Source: Lates calcarifer (Eukaryota; Chordata; Actinopteri; Centropomidae). From it: a DNA stretch of 64,000 nucleotides. The stretch is taken from the NCBI RefSeq assembly GCF_001640805.2, contig NC_066836.1, positions 3,854,071-3,918,070 of the forward strand, read 5' to 3'. This document shows, in pieces, positions 12,501 through 21,500 of the stretch (position 1 is its first letter; each line of letters begins with the position of its first letter). Under the pieces are notes generated by a model. The model saw nothing but the letters and a program-made list of their open reading frames with translations, searched no databases and was not told the DNA's origin. Made by a program: the position numbers and the translations under genes.

Positions 12501-15500
12501 ACTCGGGAAGATGGTGGTTACAGCCGCTGCAGATGAGTTTTTTGGGAAGTTAAGCAGCAGCTTAGAGTCAGTGCTTATCTAAGCATGAATGTCTTTGTAC
12601 CTGGGATGAGCTTTAAGGACTGGATATAGTCCAAAATAGACACAATAGATATAATTCTGTTTATACTACATCAGATGTCTCTGTACGTGGACATGTACGC
12701 ACTTGTTTTCAGTCTGCAGTCATAAATTTTGGACATAAATCCCATTCTTTCTAATCTACATTCTTCAGTTTTACAGCAACACCTCACAGGACCACACAGC
12801 CCCACTGACGTCCCATACCATCACATGGATAATAGATCATGAAAGCAGGGAAAAGTCAGCACTTCCATCTCCAGTCTGCCACTGTTTCGACCCCACAACC
12901 CGCACTTCACAGCTCTGAAAAAACCTTCAGTGTGTCATGAAGTAGATAACTTGTGTCTTGCATGGACAGAGACAACATACAGCTGTGATCAGCGTGTGTC
13001 ACTCTCATGTGATCCTCTCTTGTTGTAAAAACAGTGTTTTGAAAACAGCAGAAAGCTGTAAATGTGTAAAAGGATAAGACACGCTTGAGGTATACGACAT
13101 CAGTCTTAACAATGGAGATTGTCCTCCCATAAAAAAACCAAAAACGACCCCATAGTTTGGTTTTATTGACCTCTGGCAGTCATGTGAGACAGAAGCTCTA
13201 AAACATCATGTTTACGCTGTAGTGGTTTGAGAACATCTCCACTTCTTTCAGGTTTGAGCTACAAGATGTCGGCGCAGGTGCCAACAGAAAAAAACGTCAG
13301 CGTGAACTGAAGGTGTTCAACATGCAAACAGCATTTTTCAGGTGTATTGACATTCATGTGTGCGTGGCCTCAATCAGTCATCCAGTCATTAAGCGGCGAA
13401 CTGCTTACACGTCAGGCTGCTTATCTGCAGTGTTTGGTGTAATGAGGGAAGGAGGGAGGGAGGGAGGGTCTGCGGGGAGAGCGAGCACATGAAAGGCTGA
13501 CGCATGCCATGGCAGGCTACTATCTCTGCTGCTGCAGTGGTCAGAGGGAGGAGGAGGGAGGAGGGAGGAGGAGAGGGCTCCACCTCTCATCAGTAGGTGA
13601 GGGAGGATGGAGGGAGGAAGGGAGGCAGTCTGCTGGAGTTTGAGAGTCTGGGTGATAAGAATCAGGTAAAGAAGGCAAGAGTGCAGAGAGAGAGAGAGGG
13701 AGAGGAGGATGGAGTGAGAGCAGGAGACAAGGAGCAGATAGAGGAGATTAACTTCACCCCTGCGAGACTCAGGGGATCTGAGGAAGTCCTGGACCTCTTA
13801 ACTCTGTTTACCCTGTGAAATTAACTCGTAAAAAGCTTCAGAATTTCTCAGCAGATAATTGTTTTTCTGTTCATCTGCACTGCAAAGTAAAATATTTGCA
13901 GGAGGAGATGTTGAGAAGCTGCACAGAGAATCTGACAGTGGACAGGAAACCGGTGTACTGTGCTGTGCAGTGTGGATGTACTGACATCGCAGCACCACCT
14001 GCATAAATGTTTGTGCAAAATGTAAAGTTAATTTAATCCTGCTCTTCCTCTGAAGTCTGATAAAAGTAAAGCAGACCATATGAAAAATATTATCCAAAGG
14101 AAAAACATTAGAAACACGCCTTCCTTTATGTTACTAAACAAGCAAATTGAAATAGGAAATAAACTTATAAAAAGACGCAGCTGCGTTCAGAGATAATTCC
14201 AGAAGATCTTAAATTGTGTTGTTTTGCTGCAAAGATGTTTGGATTACCACACACAGCAAAGGACCAACTGATAATCAGAGTGTATTTGTCACAGATTAAG
14301 AGAGAGAGAGAGTGTGTGCGTACACAGAGGAGGCTGAAAGACGTCAGAGCAGAAGAAAAAACAGAGGAAAAATGTGGTATTTGAAGCATCTGTCCCACAT
14401 GAACACGGTTTCACTTCAAACGGAAAAGAACAAAGACAACACACACACACACACACACAGTGTCACAGGAGACATGACACAGACTGAGACACTTTAATCC
14501 GACTGCTCAGTGTACCTAACACACACATATGTACACACTGAGATGCATGCAAACCATATGCGTGCACTAGAAAAGTCACACACTCTCATACACTTTATAA
14601 ATCCATTATCCAAATCACAGCCTTGACGCTCACTGAGGCAGCGAATCATTAATGTACATAATGATAAAGCTTTGACCTCAAGTGCTCTTAACATGCTCAA
14701 CAAGCTGATTAGATGTTATCAACTAATCAACATGTGCTGAAGTTGATGTCAAAAGGTGCTGGATTTAAGATCACTTCCCCTGCAGTTCATTTGGATTCAG
14801 TGAACAACTCCTTCTTGCAGTGAATCCTGATTGATTGAATGATATTTGTTGCGACAAAAAAACATCAGGATGCCAATTTATGCAAGTACAAGTAGAAGAG
14901 GAGAGAGACAAACAGGCTGACAGTGTCCCTGCATCAGATTTTTTATGTCCTTGCTGATTCTGCTTTGAGTTAAATCTGCAACTCCACTCTGAGAGCAAAC
15001 CTCCATCCCACTCAAAACGCTGCAACCATGTTTCCTTGCAAAGTTTAATTACATGCAAGACTGTGGTTTTTTTGTTTAGTTTTTTTGACATAGCCTACGT
15101 ATGCTAATTCAAGTTCAGTTTGCCTCATTTCCATAAAAACACATCACCAGACATCGACTGAACGGTAGAATTTAACAAGATACGAGAGGGTTTCTGTCAT
15201 TATCACTTCGGTCCTCGATGGGAAACGAGTGCCGGCTCTCAACCACTTCAGTCTTCAGAGAAATCGAGGCACTTGAGTTTTACGCGGTTATCGATGAGAG
15301 AGTCTGGTGTTCAGTCTAATATCTCTTTCCACAAATGAGTCACAACTCTCTCACATAAATAAGGAAAAGCCAAAGGTCTTATTAAACTTCAAATGCTGTT
15401 ACAATGCATAGAAACCTCTGAAATGCAGCTAAATGCACCCTCTTGTTTTTGTGCATCTGCTGTGGTGACACATGATCTGATGTGGTGACTATGTCTCAGT

Positions 15501-18500
15501 CAGATCTCACCCAAGTCCCTGCATTTAGCAGATCTGCAGTATTTTTAAAGGATTACTTCCTGGTTTGTAGGGTTTATATGTCATAAAGGTTTAGACCAAA
15601 AACCCCCAGAAGCTTCACAATCACAAGTTCCTCCAGCGGTTGTGTGTTCATTTCCATCTTTAGCATTTTAGTTACTGTGACCAGGTTTAGGTTAGTCTGA
15701 TAATGTACAAAAACACAAAAAGCAACAACATTTTATCTATGAAAGACCTGCTTTATCAAATAAATTCCCAGTTGCATTTCCACCATGAAGATGAGGTTAA
15801 TTAGACTGATAACAGCCTGAAAAGTTCTGTACGTTAAAATAGTTAGAAAACAATACAAGGTTTGTTCTCTCTTTGTTGTCTCCGTTGCATTTAGTGCAGA
15901 CTCTGTCCCAGCAGTTCCCCGACCATCAGAAAGTACTTTTTTGGGGGGAACTAATTAAACTTAGAGCCTTGTTCCTCCAGCCGAGAAGCAGCTGAAGCTC
16001 CTGGGTTCCTGACAAAGATCCTCCAGTGGAGACTTTGTGTTCTCTCCCCCCGAGCTATAAACCTTCTGGATGCACTGATGTATAGACTAGAATAGATCTG
16101 TATTGGTAGTTTTTTCACTTTCGTTGTTGATGTTTCTTATTTCTTCATGGACTGAAGAGTCGTGCAACAAATCGTAACACACTTACAGAGTCTTTTCTTA
16201 ATGGCAAATAAATTGTGAATTCAGCTCCCTGCCTCTTATCTATGTCCCCATTCAGACATTACAACCACAGCACCTCCCACCACGCCCGTCGCCTCTACGC
16301 TTCCCATGACCACGTTTGGCGCAACCACCACTGCACCCATCACCGTACCGGGCACGGGCCTGGCTACAGACTGCGAGGAGGGACAGCAGGACTGCGGCGG
16401 CGGCGTCGAGACCGAGGCGCCCTACGACTACGACGTGGCCACAGGTAAACCGACAAAACTCCTCCTCAGAACTAAGTTAGAAATAGTTTCACAGGCAAGA
16501 ATTCAAACTGAAATAATAAAAAAAGAACAAATTTCTTTTCTAAGAGGTGATACGAGATAAACGTCTCTTGTGTGCTTTGCTTCTTTTCCATCCATCGTCT
16601 CTTTCATGTCGACTGAGTGAAAACTTGTTGGACTTGGACCATGAAAAATTCTCCCTCATCCTCCCTGTCACAGTTTAAGTTTTGACTGTGTTGTTTTTCT
16701 GCACCACATCCACATTTAAACATTCTCTTTTATCTTCGCTTTTACTCTCACATGTAGTCAAATCCATTATCTGGATTTTCTTTGAAACGTTGGACAGGGA
16801 GAAAAAGTTTTTCTCTGAAAGACGTTTCTGCTCAAAAAACAAACTGCGTCATGAATTGCTGTGCAGCACAGCGCGTAAGCTTGATATTGATCTTTCATAA
16901 ACTGAGGTGTGTTGAGCGTGTGCTGGCATCTGTGTGGGTGGGACCGGCCTCTTTGACCTTTGACCTTACTTTTGACTGTCCCATCTGTTAACAGCAGGAG
17001 GTGCAGCATCAGCTGACCCTGTCTTGGACTTGGACATGCCAGGTGAGGATGTCCGTCTGCTTCCATCTTAAATTTATTCCTCTCCTCTCTTCATCGCTTC
17101 ACCTTGTGTCTTGTTTATTTTGTTTTCCTTTGTCTTTTCTCTTTTCTCTACCAGTCGTCCTCTCTTACACCCAAAGTCAAGCTGAACCATTTTACAGGCA
17201 AATGTACAAATAAATGTGCCATTGCAGGGTTGCCAGCTCAGTGCATTAATTCAGCCAATGGTCCCATCATTCAGTGTCACCAGCAGCACTGACTGCAATC
17301 ACAAAGAACAATGAAACTGACTTCCACGGGAGTAAAAGGCTTTTTCATCACCCCAGTTCACAAATTAGACCCCCCCCCACCCCCCACCCCCCCCGATACT
17401 GCTCGGCCCAGACGAGACTATACAGCAGCGGGAGGAGCACAAGGAAGTGTTGTTAGATTTACAGTATTGTTAGTATTGTTCCTTTTTAATCGTGTTTTGT
17501 TTTCATCCGTCAGCCCAGTTATAATCCAGCTGAATTGATTTGCAAAGGGAAGACAGATGGAGACGAGTCAGAAAAGAGACAGAGATTAAGACGTGTTGAG
17601 ACAGAGAGGGAAAACCAACAAAGGGCAAACGACAAAAACAGTAACAAAAATCTCTTCTTCTTGTGGTTAAAAGAAGTGAAACTGGGGCAGCTTATGTGGC
17701 TGCATTGTTGATGTGAGACTAAGACTGAACTCTTTGATGAGTTTCATCCATCAACTGCTTCTCCTGAAGAGGTGAAAGTATCCAGTGTAACATAAAAAAA
17801 GGAGAGACAAGTTAAAACATGATAAATAATTTATGTAGCAGCAATGTTTTTACTTATTTTCTTATTCCTTTACTTTCAGATTCATCTTCAGCCTCTAGTT
17901 TGGCAGTCACTACATTATAGTCTCCCAGGATCAAGAAACTAAACCTTATTATCAATTAAACACAGATTCTTTTCTGTGATTAATCATTTAGTCCCACACA
18001 CTTAAATCTTGGCACCAGAACCAACCCATCACCTGCAGTTATCTCTGAATCTCTGAACCCAGCTCAACTCATTAATAAAGTCCCGCAACCCGACCTGTTC
18101 CCTTGAACACAGATTACACAGTCGCTCCTTTTCATTTTTGCTTTTGTGCAGAGTTTTACTCACTGTAATCTAAACCTATCAGATGTGTAAAGTACTCGCA
18201 CTCCAACAAGCTCCCACTAGTTGTCAATGTAATGGAAAGTGACACAAAGATAATCAGTGTTGCGTTACCTCTCTGGTTTAATGTATGAAACGTCAAAGAA
18301 CTGTCAAAAAATGCCCATCACAACTTTGTCCAACTAAAGGTGACACCTTGTTTTTCCATAAACACCTAGATATTCAAGTGACAGTGACATATGACAAAGA
18401 CAAGCAGCGAATCTTCTTATTTGAGACGCTGAAATCTGAGAATGTTTCTCTCTTTCTCTCTTGAAAAATGAAGCAGAAGCAAGATTAGAAGACATGGTGG

Positions 18501-21500
18501 GAACATGTTTCCAGAAGCCACGCATAAAACAATCGCCTGACACTGTGGACCAATTGTAGCTGAGTTTACTGAGACACCCTGAGGTTGGCGAGCCCTCTCT
18601 CACTGCAGCGTTCAAAGCCAAACGCTGTGGTTTGTTTAGGCCGACTGTGTTTTTTTTTTTCTTCTTCTCTTGCGTGAACGTCTTAGCATGGTGTCACAGT
18701 TTATCATCCACTGTGAATGAACCAAATTCAATACGTTTGGAGTAAACTGGCAGAGCGAGAGGAGGAGGGATGAATAGGCAGAAAGGTAGAAAAATGGCAG
18801 CAGTGACAGAGAGACAAAGAGAGAAAAGAGAGGGAGAGGCAGCAGGAGGAGTGAATAGAGATGAGACAGAAAAGAGGCAGGGGTGAGAGGGATGAAGAGG
18901 TAGAGGCAAGAAGAGAGAGGGAGAGTGAAGGTGGAGGAGAGGAGTGGATAGAGGTACAGTGAGAGACAGAATAAAGGCCTCTTGGGTCTCAATTAGCCGA
19001 GCCGAAGCATCGCGTGAAGACAGCTTGGGGTTGGAGGGAGGGGAGGGAGGGGGGTGTACCGTGCAGCTCCACGGTCATCTCTGCATCCTATTAGCCTCTC
19101 AGAAACAACATGTCCAGTGTTCAGAGACTTCTGCATTCATTTGGATGCCGTGGTGAACCACTGTCGCCAGTCGACTGCAGGCACAGGCGGAGAAGAAGGG
19201 AGGGAAATGTTTTTTTGTTTTTTTTTTCTGTTTGGGGTTTTTTCCGGGGGCCACATCCGCATGTTGGTGGCACCACGCCTTTCTCTGCGGAAGGTCCCTC
19301 CATTCGTCTCCCTCTCTCTTGATGTCCTGATCCCAAACATATGAACATGTCGCCGCTGTTTTCTATCAGCCTCACTTCCTGTGTTTCACTGAAGGAAAAT
19401 GCCCTGTAGCTCTGCACGACGTATACGATCACAAACGTCTCCACGTCGCCCTGTTCCAAGGCACAAGCCTTTTGTTTAGTGCAATATGTTTTTCCACAAG
19501 CTACACAATTTATACTGAGCGTACGATACAGCAGGAACAGCTTTGTAATATTGATGTTACACGGCTTGCAGTTCTTTCTTCAGGCTGTCTCATCTCCCCC
19601 TCCTCGACTGAAGCAGATTAGTCGGTGAAAACAGCACACGATCACAGTTTCTAGCCCTGCCTGCTCTCTGTAAAACTCAAGAGGAGGTTATTCAGTTTGC
19701 CACATGGCTGCTTTTTAAGAGCAGTCCAGCAGGTGATACTTCTAAGACCTCTTGTTTTGGTGTTGAAGCAGCTTCTAAACAGCAGTTTGTTTTCTCTCCA
19801 CTGCAGCGTACGTGTGGTTCGCCTGTAACTTTGAGTTCTCCTCGCTCTGCGGCTGGACTGGGGAGGCCGGCACGGGGGCCGAGTGGCTCATCCAGACCAA
19901 CGAGGCCTCCGCCGTCCACAGAGGACCGACCCACGACCACACAGGTACGGGGATGTGTGCTCACCTTTGCGTTTGAGGGTTTTTGTAACCAGCACCACTC
20001 GACGGGCGCTCCGGGGAGAGCACTCTGTATGCAGCTGTTGGAAAGCCTTGTCTAACCCTCTTTTTGCTAGAAGCTGGAATATTTTTAACTAAGCTTTAAA
20101 TAACACTCTATACTCTTGGTGCTGCTGGGAATTCACAACAGTTCCTATTTTCTGTTTAAAGGAATGAGGAAAAGATGCCTATGATGTAAAATGAAATTCC
20201 CGTTGGACACGTAACCTTATTCCCACTCTGAAGGACAAACAGTTTGTGAACATGGAGAACTACCACAAAGTTAACCAGGCCTGATTCTGTATGTGACATG
20301 ACACTCATGTAGAGCCAGAGTCACTCAGTGGTTATATGTTTCCTTAAAGTTCAAATAGAAAGGCGGAGCGCTCTATAAGTCCAACGAAAACTGAGATCAG
20401 TCCGGTCAAAAACTCCAGAAGAAATGTGACAGTAGTGTAGGAAAATAAAGGCCAAGATTTTTTGTTTGTTTGTTTTGTTTTTGAGACAAGATTAAAGTCA
20501 AGAACGTCCCTGGGCAATAATTACTACTAAATTACTAAAAATATTGTTTTGGAAGTGAACTTTCAAGTGAGGGTTAAAGAAGACTTTGTCCAAGCTCTAA
20601 TAAGCGAGAAGAACAGTAATTTTATTTCTGTTTTTCTTAGGAAATTCTCAATTACATTAAAAATCTCTTTTATTAAGAATATCCAGGTCAAGTTAAGCAG
20701 CAATAATATAGTTACAGACAAATAACATAGGAAAGATAACACAAGACGTGCAACAAAATCTGAATTACACAGAAATGCAGCTGTACAATCATGAATAAAA
20801 AGTCTAATATAGTCTTGTAGAGGATTTTTTTTGGCACAAATGGCATCTTGAAACAGCCCATGAGAACAACAAGGCTGTCTAACACCATAAAAAATAAACA
20901 TGACCCATCCAAAATAACAGTTCAAAAGGTTCTAAAATATCCCAGAACATCAGCAGCTTTGCCAAGAAGAACTCTATTCATATCACTGCACAAATATTCT
21001 TTATCTTCAGCACTGAACAGAAAGAGAGGAGAAACTCACAGATGCTCTGAGCCTTAAAACATTTTGAAAATTAATGGATGGCCTTGAAATGCTTCACTTT
21101 TTAAAAAATCTACAGCTTTCAAATTCATCAACATGCCTCTCCTTCTCTGGCCTTCTCTCCATTCAAAGCTCCTGTGATGGATTCTTTTTGTGCAGACAGC
21201 AGCAGTCTCTAAAATGAATGATTTCACCTTGATCGAGCAGATCACATGGGGAAAAAATGAGGCTCTTTGTGTTGTCAAGTCAGATCTTCTCCTGGAGCTG
21301 ATATTGAGTCATTTATTGTCAAAAAAAACTTTGTCAAGTCCTTGAATTTGATGCCCTTGTGAGCTGCAGAAGTGTCACACTTAAGCAGAGTGTCTACGTT
21401 AGAAGACAGAAGTGAATGAAATAAAATGAATGAGTAATGAATCCTTGAGAGTTTTGAAAACCTTGTTGTCACAGTAGAGCTTATTATTAATCATATTAAG

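Larger units (their letters stand above)
17043..19806 (+). other. nrp1 intron linker-MAM
   Basis: 2.8 kb noncoding with a C-run tract (17370-17394), a long polypurine stretch (about 18755-18970) and a G-rich tract (19036-19054). Confidence 0.8.

Noticed and set aside
18636..18992. 118-codon Leu/Ser/Pro-rich frame (-) that looks like a membrane protein
   Set aside because: It is the complement of a polypurine tract; the composition is fully explained by low-complexity DNA.
20563..20925. 120-codon frame (-) considered as a transposase or LINE piece
   Set aside because: No reverse transcriptase or DDE motif, Leu/Phe-rich from AT-rich sequence.
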